Of a stretch of 43,479 nt of DNA, positions 32,980-42,096 are shown in pieces. The position numbers and the translations under genes are program-made. The first letter of the stretch is position 1. Every line of letters starts with the position of its first letter. The stretch spans positions 1 through 43,479 of the forward strand of contig CALFNG010000312.1 in the NCBI GenBank assembly GCA_937902985.1. The letters are read 5' to 3'. This DNA comes from an uncultured Myxococcales bacterium. Its GTDB lineage: Bacteria; Myxococcota_A; Polyangia; Polyangiales; Polyangiaceae. Below the pieces are notes generated by a model that had not been told where the DNA came from, made no database searches, and saw only the letters and a program-made list of their open reading frames with translations.

Positions 32980-35205
32980 CTAGAGCGTTCGGCCTTCGGT
33001 ATCCTCGATCTGCGCAAGGACCACCGCCAGGGCGTCCTTCGCGCGCTCGAGCGACTGCCGGTCCGCGTCCCACTTCGCAGCGGCCTTGCTGGCCTTCGAC
33101 GACTCGATCTCGAGCTTGTCTTTGATCTGGGCCAGGGATTCGCGAGCGCTCGCGAGCTCGGCCTCGGCGGCCGTGAGTCGATCGTCGGTGATCGCGACCT
33201 TGGCGGTCAGGGCCTCGTGAGCGCTCTGGATCTCGGCGAGGCGCTTCTCGAGATCGGCGATGCTCGCGGCGGCGGTCGCGGCGGCGGCCGCCTTCGCGTC
33301 GCGCAGCAACCCCAGCTCGCCCCGCAGCGCCGAGGCGTCCATGTCGAGCTTCGCGAGCTTGTCGTTCGCCTCGCCGACCTCGCGAAGAGCCTTGGCTTCG
33401 AACGCGGCGATGCGCGCGTCGCGATCGTTCTCGAGTGTGGCGATCTTCTCGGCGTTCTCCGCGCGAAGGGCCTCGGCAGCGCGGTCCACGCGCAGCTCGC
33501 TGTCGGCGCGCACGTCGGCGAGCCGTTCTTCGGATTGCTTCGTCACCGCGGCGATGTCGGCGAAGAGTCGCTCCTCGACGTCGCGGACCTTCTGCGCCCC
33601 TTCGCCGCGAGCGCGCTCGAGCTCGTCTTGCTGGGTCTTGCGGAGCAGGGTCAGCGCGCCGTCGTGCTCGCGCCGGAGCTGCCCGCTCTGCTCGCTCAGG
33701 GCGTCACGCTTGGACTGTTCGAGCTGCTCACGCGCGACCTTGAGCGCCGCGTCGTGCTCGCGAGAGGTCTCTGCGAGATCGCTCCGGCGGCGGGACTCGG
33801 CTTCATCGAGCTCGCGGGCCTGTTCCGCGCGTTCGTTGGCGAGCACCTGGTCGAGCTCGGCGCGGGCCGATCCGAGCTTGATCTCGTTCGCGGCGCGCTC
33901 CTCGGCGGTCTTCGTACGGAGCTCGTTGAGCTGCCGATCCTTGGCCTCGTTCTCCGAGCGCATCTTCTCGACGCGCGCTCGAAAATCGTCGCTGGCCTTC
34001 TTCGCGAGATCCCGATCGGTCGCGAGCGACTCGTTCTTCTCGCGCGTCTCTGCGACCTCGCGCTCGAGGGTCAGCAGCCGCTCGTCGTGGTCGGATTTGG
34101 AGCGTTCGAGCGCGAGCCCGCGATCCTGCGACTCGACGATCTCCTTGTCTTTCTTCGAGAGCTGCTCTTTTAGGGCGAGGATCTCCTTGTCTTTCTTGTT
34201 GAGGCCCTCGCGTAGATCGAGGAACTCGCGGCTCGAGATGCCGCCCGTCTTCGCGCCCGCCGCGAGACGCGCCCTCAGCTCTTCGATCTCGCGGACGAGC
34301 CGTTCGGCCTCGCCGGCCTCGATGCGGAGCTTCTCGATCTCGCGCCGCGACTCTTCGATCTCGCGGTCGTTGGCGCCCATCCGCTCCTTGGCGCGGGCGA
34401 GCTCTTCGCGAACGCGATCGTGCTCGGCGACGTCGATGCCGGGCATGATGGCAGTCGGCCGGACCGAGCGAGGCGCGATCGAACCGCGCGACGGGGCCGG
34501 CGTGATCGAACGCGGCGGCGCGGCGGGCTCGGGTGAGGACATCGAGCCGTTGTGCAGCGCTCGCGGCGCGTCGGCGTGAGCGGTCCCCGGCGAGGGAGAT
34601 GCTTCGGGCCCGGTGAGCCGCCCGAAGGCCGACTCTGCGAACGCGTCGACGTCGGCGTCGACGGTCTCGGCCTTGCGCGGCCTGGCGTCGTCGATTGCCT
34701 CGACGACCTCGGACGCCGACACGACCATGGTCTGCGAGTCGTCGTCGTCGAGCAGGTAGTCGGTCGCGCCGACCTCGATCTCGTCGTCGATGACGATCGC
34801 GCCATCGGCGTCGACGTGCGGGGCGGCGGGCGTGAGCGCGACGAACCCGCGAATGTGCTGCAGGAGCTCGCCGAAGGCCACGGGCTTGTGCACGTAATCT
34901 TCGGCGCGAGTCCGCAGCTTCTTGTGCTGCTCGAACGTCTCGTCGCTCGACTCGCTCGACATGATGATGAGCGGAACGTCTTTGAGGTTCGGATCCTTCT
35001 TCAGCTTGTTGCAGACGGAGAAGCCGTTCATTCGCGGCAACTCGATCGAGAGCAGAATGAGATCGGGCCGTTCCGACGCGGCTTGCTGCAAGCCCACGTT
35101 GCCGTCATCCACCACGATGGTGGTGCATCCGAGGTGACCGAGCTCGTTTCTCAGCTCTCCAGCGAAGGCGACGTCGCTCTCGAATACGAGAACTTTGGTG
35201 GGCAT
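32980..35205 (-). CDS. FrzS/AglZ-like pseudo-receiver and coiled-coil protein
   Basis: The 741-residue protein starts with a receiver-like fold (1-120) in which the phospho-acceptor Asp is replaced by Ser53 (LILLSIELPRMNG). The acidic pair is altered to Glu9-Ser10-Asp11, while Ser83 and Lys107 are kept. Residues about 130-270 are disordered and acidic/Pro-rich. Residues 275-735 form a long heptad-rich coiled coil rich in Glu, Lys, Ala and Arg. This is the FrzS/AglZ architecture known from Myxococcus xanthus, where such proteins localise at poles or motility sites. The receiver also shares the QHKKL-x-AEDYVHKPV stretch that recalls FrzS. It is the first gene of the operon and has a good promoter upstream. 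An ordinary coiled-coil scaffold protein is the main alternative. Confidence 0.85.
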   Translation of the reverse strand: MPTKVLVFESDVAFAGELRNELGHLGCTTIVVDDGNVGLQQAASERPDLILLSIELPRMNGFSVCNKLKKDPNLKDVPLIIMSSESSDETFEQHKKLRTRAEDYVHKPVAFGELLQHIRGFVALTPAAPHVDADGAIVIDDEIEVGATDYLLDDDDSQTMVVSASEVVEAIDDARPRKAETVDADVDAFAESAFGRLTGPEASPSPGTAHADAPRALHNGSMSSPEPAAPPRSITPAPSRGSIAPRSVRPTAIMPGIDVAEHDRVREELARAKERMGANDREIEESRREIEKLRIEAGEAERLVREIEELRARLAAGAKTGGISSREFLDLREGLNKKDKEILALKEQLSKKDKEIVESQDRGLALERSKSDHDERLLTLEREVAETREKNESLATDRDLAKKASDDFRARVEKMRSENEAKDRQLNELRTKTAEERAANEIKLGSARAELDQVLANERAEQARELDEAESRRRSDLAETSREHDAALKVAREQLEQSKRDALSEQSGQLRREHDGALTLLRKTQQDELERARGEGAQKVRDVEERLFADIAAVTKQSEERLADVRADSELRVDRAAEALRAENAEKIATLENDRDARIAAFEAKALREVGEANDKLAKLDMDASALRGELGLLRDAKAAAAATAAASIADLEKRLAEIQSAHEALTAKVAITDDRLTAAEAELASARESLAQIKDKLEIESSKASKAAAKWDADRQSLERAKDALAVVLAQIEDTEGRTL

Positions 35206-35267
35206 GGTTCCTGACGGCGGAACGTCAACTCACAGCGCGCAAAACGCTGGAGATTCTCCGCGGTTCG

Positions 35268-35297
35268 AGGATAGGCCCGCGCAAGAAACAGTGTCAA
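35268..35297 (-). promoter_or_regulatory. candidate sigma-70-type promoter of the FrzS-like operon
   Basis: On the minus strand TTGACA (35297-35292) and TATCCT (35273-35268) are separated by 18 bp. Transcription would start near 35261, about 55 nt before the ATG at 35205. This is the best -35/-10 pair in the window. The rest of the 215-bp gap between this gene and the DHH phosphoesterase gene shows nothing recognisable. Confidence 0.6.
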
Positions 35298-35420
35298 ACC
35301 CGTCTTGGGGGGTCGGGCCCGCAAGTACCGGAGAACCTACACGTAGGCACGGCCGATGCGCGTTTCCGGATCGGGAGCTCGGCGGGGGCGCCGGCCAGGC
35401 GCCGGCTCCCCGCGAACGCA

Positions 35421-36545
35421 TCACGTGGCCGCGGCCGGCGGCACGAGCACGCCCGGGGTCGGGTCTTCGCCGGACTGGCGCAAGAGCGCGGTTCGCACGG
35501 CGTGCTCGACGAGCTGCCAGAGCTGACCACGATCGGTCACGCGACCGAGGAAGCCGATCGGGATGCGGAAGCCGCCCTTGTCGCGTCGCCCGCCGCCGTA
35601 AGGGCGACCTTTCTCGTCGGAACCGAAGGCCTGCTCGAGCCACACGGCCGGGTCGACGCTGGGTGAGTGCGTGCGGAGCGATCCTTCGATGTACTTGTCG
35701 CCCACGACGCCGAAGACGACGCAGGTGTCGATGTCTTCGCGGCGAACGAGGAAGTCAGCCGCCTGGGCGATGGTGTCACGCTCGCCCTCGGTGACGAACC
35801 CGACGCCGGCCATCGCGAAGTTGCGGCGCACGCCCAGCGCGGTCAGCGCGCGCGCGATGACGTCCATCGCCGTGGGTGCGATGAGGCGCCGCGAGAGGTC
35901 CTGCAGCAGATCGCGATCGCAGACCTCGACGATCTGCTCGGCGGCGTGGAAGTCGGCGGCGCGGGCGAGCATGAAGTCGTCGGTGTCGGTCGACAGGCCG
36001 TGCATGAGGGCCGTGGCGATGCGCCGGTCTTCTTCGACGTCGGGATCGAGGGCCGCGAGCTCCATCAAGTATTCGACGAAGATCGTCGAGGTGGCGCCCA
36101 CGTCCATCCGGAGGTCGACGAAGCGCGCCTTGGGAGGCGACGCGGGCCGGTGGTGATCGACGATCGTGAGCACCTCGTAGTCGTTCCCGTCGGGCAGCTC
36201 GGTGTCGACCTCGTGCGCGTCGACGAGGCCGAGAAAGTCGACGTTGCCGACCTCGCGCACGCTCTTGATCTTTCGAAGCTCGAGCCCGAGCAGCTTCACG
36301 AGCGCGCGGTTCTCGCGGTGGCTGACCTCGTGGCAGTAGCCGATGGTCGTCTGCGCGACGCCCATGCGCTGCCCGAGGTGCGCCTGCGCCAGCGCGCAGG
36401 CGATGCCGTCGGGATCGGGGTTCCCGCGCAGGGCGATGAGGAGGTGCTTGCCCCGCGCCGCCGCGAGCGCGTCGCCGAAACCACGGGCGCGGAGCTCGTT
36501 GGCCGGCTGGTTCGGCAGGGCCAAACGTCGTACCGGTTCCGTCAT
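35421..36545 (-). CDS. DHH/DHHA1-family phosphoesterase (NrnA/RecJ-like)
   Basis: The 374-residue protein has the DHH motifs in order: ALRGNPDPDGIACALAQ (motif I, residues about 38-54), FLGLVDAHEVD (motif II), IVDHHRP (motif III, the DHH signature) and ALMHGLSTDTDDF (motif IV). The C-terminal DHHA1 part includes YGGGRRDKGGFRIP, the GGGxx substrate-binding loop. Such enzymes degrade nano-RNA, pAp or cyclic dinucleotides; which of these applies cannot be decided here. ATG 36545 gives the compact family N-terminus; the frame stays open far upstream but without similarity. It is divergent from the membrane glycosyltransferase gene. Confidence 0.9.
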   Translation of the reverse strand: MTEPVRRLALPNQPANELRARGFGDALAAARGKHLLIALRGNPDPDGIACALAQAHLGQRMGVAQTTIGYCHEVSHRENRALVKLLGLELRKIKSVREVGNVDFLGLVDAHEVDTELPDGNDYEVLTIVDHHRPASPPKARFVDLRMDVGATSTIFVEYLMELAALDPDVEEDRRIATALMHGLSTDTDDFMLARAADFHAAEQIVEVCDRDLLQDLSRRLIAPTAMDVIARALTALGVRRNFAMAGVGFVTEGERDTIAQAADFLVRREDIDTCVVFGVVGDKYIEGSLRTHSPSVDPAVWLEQAFGSDEKGRPYGGGRRDKGGFRIPIGFLGRVTDRGQLWQLVEHAVRTALLRQSGEDPTPGVLVPPAAAT

Positions 36546-36795
36546 CTTGCTTCGGATTGTGGACACGTTTGCTGCGACAAATCCAGGCTGGAAGGGTAGC
36601 GCCGGGGTAGGGGCCCGGCGAGACGCCGCCTTAGCGTCCCGGTCGGCGAGGCGAGCCGGGCCACGAACGTGCCAAGGAGGTTGCCGTCGAGCTCGCGTCG
36701 CGCCATATCCGCGAAAGCGCGAACGAAAAGGCGCGCGCCGGCGACGGCTGACCGCGACTCGAGCTCGACTGTCGACGCTGATAACGTCGCCCTCG
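36546..36795. other. 250-bp divergent intergenic region without a recognisable gene
   Basis: It lies between the DHH phosphoesterase and the GT-C-type membrane protein. An AAGGAGG at 36675-36681 looks like a Shine-Dalgarno but no credible start or long frame follows. GATAAC at 36780-36785 is a possible -10 for the rightward gene, 10 nt before its ATG, without a -35. Nothing else is seen. Confidence 0.5.
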
Positions 36796-38643
36796 ATGAC
36801 GCCGCTCGCACGCTGGCCAAGGCGACCGCTCGGGGCAGCGCGCCGATTTGCGGCCGGGCGCCTCCTGCGGGCCCTGACGGTTCCGGTCGGGATCGCATTG
36901 ACGCCCCTGTTCTGGGTGGTGAGCGCCACGTCGAGGGCGTCGCTGACCCCCCTGGGTCGCGATCAAGGGATCTTCCAGTACGTGGCCTGGGCGCTCCACA
37001 AAGGGCAGGTCGACTACCGGGACGTGCGCGACGTCAACGGTCCCTTGACGCACCTCGTGCATCTCGCCTTTCTCGCGCTCGGGGGCGCCGACGACCATCG
37101 GTTCCGCGTGCTCGACCTCGCGGTGACTGGCGCGTCGTTCGCTTTCGTCGGCGCGTGCCTTCCCGGCCTCCGCGCGAAGCACGAGCCGCGAACGACGGAC
37201 TGGCTCGAACGCCTGGCCTGGGCGCTGGCCGCGTGGGTGGTGCTGAGCGGACAGTACTTGCTCTTCGGCTACTGGGACCTCGCGCAGCGCGAGAGTTTCT
37301 TCGACTGGTTCATGCTGCCGAGCGTCGCCCTGCAACTCATGGCGCAGACGCCGGTGCGGCCTTCCGAGCGAGAGGCCAGCGTGCGCCGGCAGACTCGAAG
37401 GCTGGCGGTCGCCGGGGCACTGAGCGTGGTGCCGTGGTTCGGGAAGCCGACCTTCGCGCTCTTCACCGCGGCCCAGGTCCTGGCCTTGCTCGCCGACGGC
37501 GAGTTCGCGCCGACTCGCCGCGATCGATCGCGTGCGCGGGTCGCGTTTGCGATCGGCGGCGCCCTGGGCGCGGCGTGCGTCGTCGCGCTGCTCTGCGTCT
37601 ACGGCGACCCGATCGCGTTCATCCGAGTCCAGCTCTCCGACGTACCGGCCTTCTATCGCTTCATCTGGCCGCGGACGGCCGCCGACATCTTTTCGAACGC
37701 CTGGTGCGCGACGCAGGCGATCTTCGCGCTCGCGGGCGCCGTCGTCTTGCTATCGCTCGTGGCGCTCCGGGAAATGCCGCCGCGGGTGCTCGCCGTGGCG
37801 CTCGTGCCGCTCTGCGCTCTGGCGAGCGTCGTCGTTCAGGCGAAGGGCTTCCCGTACCACTTTCACCCGGTGACGGCGGGCGCGCACCTCCAGTGGCTGG
37901 TGCTCGCGGCCTGGATGACGGAGCGAGCGCGGGTCGCTCAGCGCCGCTGGGCCTTCGCGCGGCTTGCGCCGATCGCCGTGGGCCTCGTGGTCTCGCTGCG
38001 CGTGGCCACCGCGCTCGAAGACTCGCCGCACATCCGCGGGGCGTGGCTGCTCTGGGGCGCGTCGACGCCCGAGCAACGCTCGACGCGCGAGTACTTCGCC
38101 CGCTTCCCGGAGACCGATTACTTCCCGTTCGAGATGCGGCAGGCCGCCGCGTACCTGCGCGCCCACACCCGCGAAGACGACCGGGTGCAGGTCTACGGAA
38201 TGGACCCGTACGTCCTCTTTCTCGCCGGGCGGCTAAGCGCGACACCGTACATCTACGCCTACGACCTCGACGTCGAGGCGGGGCTCGCAGGCGGTACCGG
38301 GGGGGTCCCCGACGACACGCAATCCAAACGAATTCGTCACATAGGCGACGCGCACGAAGCGGACCTCGTGGCCAGGATCGAGGCCCAGCCGCCGGCCGCG
38401 TTCGTCTTCTTCGATGGGTCGCCGCTCATCTCGGAGTTCGACGCGTGGGCCGATTTCGAGGCTCATTGCAAGACGGCTGCGCCCTGGGTTCGCGACCACT
38501 ATCGAGAGACCGCCCGATTCGGGCACGATCACCTGTGGCTGAGGAAGGATATCGTGCCGCTCGGAGCGCCTTCGACCGGGGCGAACGATACGGACGCGAG
38601 CCCGGGTGGAGCGGACGAACCGTCTTCTCCGGAGGGTCCGTGA
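36796..38643 (+). CDS. polytopic membrane protein, GT-C glycosyltransferase-like
   Basis: A 615-residue protein with about ten membrane segments between residues 25 and 410. The first loop has GRDQGIFQYVAWALHKGQVD then YRDVRDVNGPL, with an acidic residue where lipid-linked-sugar (ArnT/PMT-type, GT-C fold) transferases carry their catalytic Asp. The soluble C-terminal part (420-600) contains a conserved-looking VQVYGMDPYVLFLAGRLSAT and an AFVFFDGSPL segment, resembling the periplasmic part of such enzymes. It probably transfers a sugar from a polyprenyl-phosphate donor onto an envelope polymer; donor and acceptor are unknown. It ends in an acidic, low-complexity tail. The neighbours ppk1 and DHH give no pathway hint. 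Confidence 0.8.
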   Translation: MTPLARWPRRPLGAARRFAAGRLLRALTVPVGIALTPLFWVVSATSRASLTPLGRDQGIFQYVAWALHKGQVDYRDVRDVNGPLTHLVHLAFLALGGADDHRFRVLDLAVTGASFAFVGACLPGLRAKHEPRTTDWLERLAWALAAWVVLSGQYLLFGYWDLAQRESFFDWFMLPSVALQLMAQTPVRPSEREASVRRQTRRLAVAGALSVVPWFGKPTFALFTAAQVLALLADGEFAPTRRDRSRARVAFAIGGALGAACVVALLCVYGDPIAFIRVQLSDVPAFYRFIWPRTAADIFSNAWCATQAIFALAGAVVLLSLVALREMPPRVLAVALVPLCALASVVVQAKGFPYHFHPVTAGAHLQWLVLAAWMTERARVAQRRWAFARLAPIAVGLVVSLRVATALEDSPHIRGAWLLWGASTPEQRSTREYFARFPETDYFPFEMRQAAAYLRAHTREDDRVQVYGMDPYVLFLAGRLSATPYIYAYDLDVEAGLAGGTGGVPDDTQSKRIRHIGDAHEADLVARIEAQPPAAFVFFDGSPLISEFDAWADFEAHCKTAAPWVRDHYRETARFGHDHLWLRKDIVPLGAPSTGANDTDASPGGADEPSSPEGP

Positions 38644-38682
38644 CCGCCGCCATGAGGTAGAGTGCGCGCGCGAGGCCAGAAC

Positions 38683-41115
38683 ATGGACGAACCCACATCC
38701 GCCTCGATGTCTCTGCCGACCGTCCAGGCTGGCGGCCACGCGGGCTCTCGCGCGCCGAGTCCGTCGAACACGCCCGCGCCAGCGACCGCGACCGTGGTGG
38801 TCCCGGCCGCGCTGGCGTCGACCGCGCCAGCTTCGGCGTCCGCGGTTCCCCCGCCCCCTGCGTCGAGCTCGCAGCTCAACGGTCTGGAGCCGCCCGACGT
38901 TCGAGCGAGTTCGCTCTACCTCAATCGCGAGCTCTCCTGGCTCGAGTTCAACGCCCGTGTCCTCGCCGAGGCCGAGAGCGAGAGCGTCCCGCTCTTCGAG
39001 CGGCTGAAGTTCCACGCCATCGTCTCCGGGAACCTCGACGAGTTCTTCATGGTCCGCGTCGCCGGGCTGAAGCAACAGCTGACCGGCGAGGTCGACGAGG
39101 TGGGGCCCGACGGCATGACCGTGGGCGAGCAGCTCGCAGCCATCGCGGCCCGCGTGCACGAGCTCGTCGCGACCCAATCGCACAGTCTCGCTGCGCTGCT
39201 CCCCAAGCTGGCCGAAGCGGGGGTCGTCTTCGTCAAGCCCAGCGAGCTCTCGGCCGAAGCGCTCGCCGAGCTCGACGCGCGCTTCCACAACGAAGTCTTC
39301 CCGATCCTGACGCCGATCGCGATCGACCCGGGGCACCCGTTCCCGCAGGTGAAGAACAAGAGCCTCAACCTCGGAGTCATGTTCACGCGCGAGGGCACGC
39401 TCGAGCACGGGTTCGGCGTCGTGCAGGTGCCCTCGGTGCTGCCGCGCCTCTTGACGGTCGCGGGCATCAAGACGCCGAGCGGCAACCCGGCAACGCGCGC
39501 GTTCGTCCTCCTCGAGGACCTCGTCGCGCGGCACGCCTCGACCATCTTCCCGGGCGTTCGCATCAAGGGTCTCTACGTCTTCCGCGTCACGCGCAACTTC
39601 GACATCGAGGTCGACGAAGAAGAGGCCGACGATCTCCTCCAGTCGATCCAGCAAGAGCTCCGGCGTCGCGAGCGCGGCAACGCCGTTCGGCTGGAGGTCG
39701 CGGGCGACCCGCCGCCCGGCTCCCTCGCCAAGCTCGTCAAGGCGCTCAAGCTCGACCCAGACAAAGACGTGTACCCCGCGGGCGGAATGCTCAACGTCGC
39801 GGATCTCATGGGGATCGCGACGCGCGACTCGCGCGACGACCTCCGCGCCCTCCGCGACGAGCCCTTCATGCCCCACGCGGTGCCGCCGCTGCGCGAGGCC
39901 GAAGACGTGTTCGCCGTGCTTCGCGAGCAAGACGTGCTGCTCCAGCACCCCTACGAGTCGTTCGACAGCATCGTCGACCTCATCGCGCGCGCCGCGGACG
40001 ACCCCGACGTGCTCGCGATCAAGCAGACCCTCTACCGCGCCGGCGGCGACTCACCGATCGTCAAGGCGCTCGTGCGCGCGGCCGAAGCGGGCAAGCAGGT
40101 GACGGCGATCGTCGAGCTCAAAGCGCGCTTCGACGAAGAGTCGAACATCGTCTGGGCCCGCATGCTCGAGCAGGCGGGGGCGCACGTGGTTTACGGCCTG
40201 CTCGGCCTGAAGACCCACGCGAAGTGCCTGCTCATCGTGCGACGCGAGAAGGGGAACAAGCTGCGCCGCTACGCGCACCTGTCGACCGGCAACTACAATC
40301 CGACTACGGCGCGCCTCTACACCGACCTCTCGCTCCTCACGGCCCGCCCCGACATCTGCGAAGACGTCTCGAGCCTCTTCAACCTGCTCACCGGGTACAG
40401 CGCGCCCCCGCGATGGAACAGGCTCACGGTCGCGCCGCTCGGCCTCCACGAGGTCGTCCTCGGTCTCATCGCTCGCGAGGTCGAGCATGCGCGCGCCGGC
40501 CGGCCCGCGCGCATCGTCGCCAAGATGAACTCGCTCGTCGAGGGCGACGTCTGCGAGGCCCTCTACCGCGCGTCGCAGGCGCGCGTGCCCATCACGCTGC
40601 TCGTGCGCGGCATCTGCTGCCTGCGCCCGGGCGTGCCCGGCGTCAGCGAGACCATCGAGGTGCGCGCGCTCATCGATCGTTTCCTCGAGCACTCGCGCGC
40701 GTTTCACTTCGCGAACGGCGGCAAAGACGAGGTCTACATCTCGAGCGCCGACTGGATGCCCCGCAACTTCCATCGCCGCGTCGAGACGCTCATCCCCATC
40801 GACGACCCGACCCTCCGCACCCGGCTCATCGAGATCTTGCAGATCCAGTGCGCCGACACCGCCAAGACCTGGCTCCTTACGGCAGCCGGCAAGTACGAGC
40901 GCGTGCAGGTGAAGCCGGGGCAGGCGCCGTTCCGTGCGCAGGCGCGCTTCATCGAGATGACGCGCGATCGCATCAAGACCGCCGAGGCGAGCCCGACGAA
41001 CGGCCGCTTTTCGCTCAGCCGCCTGGCGAGCACGCGCAAGCTCGACGAGAAGTCGGTCGAGGGTCGGCGCGCCCGGCGCGACGCGCGTGAGGCGGCGAAG
41101 AAGCCGCATTCATGA
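38683..41115 (+). CDS. ppk1: polyphosphate kinase 1
   Basis: The protein is 810 residues, longer than typical because of an N-terminal Ala/Pro/Ser-rich extension of about 70 residues. After that it has the full PPK1 fold: LYLNRELSWLEFNARVLAEA, FFMVRVAGLKQQ, TPIAIDPGHPFP, and DVLAIKQTLYRAGG. GLKTHAKCLL carries the autophosphorylated His512, which corresponds to E. coli His435. LSTGNYNPTTARLYTDLSLL and the second His in FHFANGG before YISSADWMPRNFHRRVE are also present. It makes polyphosphate reversibly from ATP. ATG 38683 is chosen because GAGG lies 7 nt upstream; a GTG seven codons earlier is less likely. It is translationally coupled to the next gene by an ATGA overlap. Confidence 0.97.
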   Translation: MDEPTSASMSLPTVQAGGHAGSRAPSPSNTPAPATATVVVPAALASTAPASASAVPPPPASSSQLNGLEPPDVRASSLYLNRELSWLEFNARVLAEAESESVPLFERLKFHAIVSGNLDEFFMVRVAGLKQQLTGEVDEVGPDGMTVGEQLAAIAARVHELVATQSHSLAALLPKLAEAGVVFVKPSELSAEALAELDARFHNEVFPILTPIAIDPGHPFPQVKNKSLNLGVMFTREGTLEHGFGVVQVPSVLPRLLTVAGIKTPSGNPATRAFVLLEDLVARHASTIFPGVRIKGLYVFRVTRNFDIEVDEEEADDLLQSIQQELRRRERGNAVRLEVAGDPPPGSLAKLVKALKLDPDKDVYPAGGMLNVADLMGIATRDSRDDLRALRDEPFMPHAVPPLREAEDVFAVLREQDVLLQHPYESFDSIVDLIARAADDPDVLAIKQTLYRAGGDSPIVKALVRAAEAGKQVTAIVELKARFDEESNIVWARMLEQAGAHVVYGLLGLKTHAKCLLIVRREKGNKLRRYAHLSTGNYNPTTARLYTDLSLLTARPDICEDVSSLFNLLTGYSAPPRWNRLTVAPLGLHEVVLGLIAREVEHARAGRPARIVAKMNSLVEGDVCEALYRASQARVPITLLVRGICCLRPGVPGVSETIEVRALIDRFLEHSRAFHFANGGKDEVYISSADWMPRNFHRRVETLIPIDDPTLRTRLIEILQIQCADTAKTWLLTAAGKYERVQVKPGQAPFRAQARFIEMTRDRIKTAEASPTNGRFSLSRLASTRKLDEKSVEGRRARRDAREAAKKPHS

Positions 41116-42056
41116 GCGCGGGCTACTACCCGCCCATCGAGCCGTACAGCACCGGCCGGCTGCGCGTCTCCGACGTTCACGAGCTGTACTTCGAAGAGAG
41201 CGGCAACCCGGCGGGGCGACCGGTCGTGTTCCTCCACGGCGGGCCCGGGTTCGGTACCGAGCCGAACCATCGACGCTTCTTCGATCCCGCCGCGTACCGG
41301 ATCATCTTGTTCGACCAGCGCGGGTGCGGCAAGAGCACGCCGCACGCGTCGCTCGTCGACAACACCACCTGGCACCTCGTAGCCGACATCGAGGCGCTGC
41401 GCGTTCGGCTGAACGTCGACAGATGGCACGTCTTCGGCGGCTCGTGGGGCAGCACCCTCGCCCTCGCGTACGCCGAGACGCATCCGGACCGCGTCTCGGC
41501 GCTGATCCTCCGCGGGATCTTCCTCATTCGGCCCCAGGAGATCGCGTGGTTCTACCAGCGCGGCACCGACGCACTCTTCCCCGACGCGTGGGAGAAATAC
41601 GTCGAGCCGATCCCGGTCGAAGAGCGAGGCAATCTGGTGGGCGCGTTCTACCGACGACTCACGAGCGACGACCGCGACGTGCGCTTGCAGGCGGCCAAGG
41701 CGTGGAGCATCTGGGAGGGCTCGACGAGCTGCCTCCTCCCGAACCCCGCGCTGGTCGAGAAGACCGCGGGCGACGACTTCGCCGTGGCCTTCGCGCGTAT
41801 CGAGTGCCACTACTTCGTGAACCGCGCGTGGCTCGACCCGCCGCGGGACCTGCTCGGGAACGTGGCGACGATACGGCACGTGCCGGCGGTGATCGTGCAA
41901 GGCCGCTACGATGTCGTCTGCCCCATGGAGTCGGCGTGGGCGCTCCACAGGGCCTGGCCCGAGGCCGACTTCCGCGTGACGCCGGACGCGGGCCATGCCG
42001 CGAGCGAGCCAGGCAATCTGAGCGCGCTCGTCGGGGCGACCGATCGGCTGCGCTGA
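41112..42056 (+). CDS. pip: proline iminopeptidase (alpha/beta hydrolase, S33)
   Basis: This 314-residue protein begins YYPPIEPYSTGRLRVSDVHE then LYFEESGNP, the classic start of bacterial proline iminopeptidases. Motifs follow in order: VVFLHGGPGFG (oxyanion hole), FDQRGCGKSTP, FGGSWGSTLALAYAETHPDR (nucleophile Ser in GxSWGS), LILRGIFL, then GRYDVVCP (Asp) and DAGHAASEP (His). It releases N-terminal proline from peptides. No signal peptide is present, so it is cytoplasmic. It overlaps ppk1 by 4 nt (ATGA). The functional link with polyphosphate synthesis is unknown, but the coupling implies common expression. Confidence 0.95.
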   Translation: MSAGYYPPIEPYSTGRLRVSDVHELYFEESGNPAGRPVVFLHGGPGFGTEPNHRRFFDPAAYRIILFDQRGCGKSTPHASLVDNTTWHLVADIEALRVRLNVDRWHVFGGSWGSTLALAYAETHPDRVSALILRGIFLIRPQEIAWFYQRGTDALFPDAWEKYVEPIPVEERGNLVGAFYRRLTSDDRDVRLQAAKAWSIWEGSTSCLLPNPALVEKTAGDDFAVAFARIECHYFVNRAWLDPPRDLLGNVATIRHVPAVIVQGRYDVVCPMESAWALHRAWPEADFRVTPDAGHAASEPGNLSALVGATDRLR

Positions 42057-42096
42057 GGCCGCGCGCCGCGCGGGTGCTAGAGTGCGCCCGCCATCG

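Noticed and set aside
36675-36681. AAGGAGG as a ribosome-binding site for a small gene.
   Set aside because: No start codon at a suitable distance opens a frame of credible length; the frame with an attractive helix-like stretch has no start codon.
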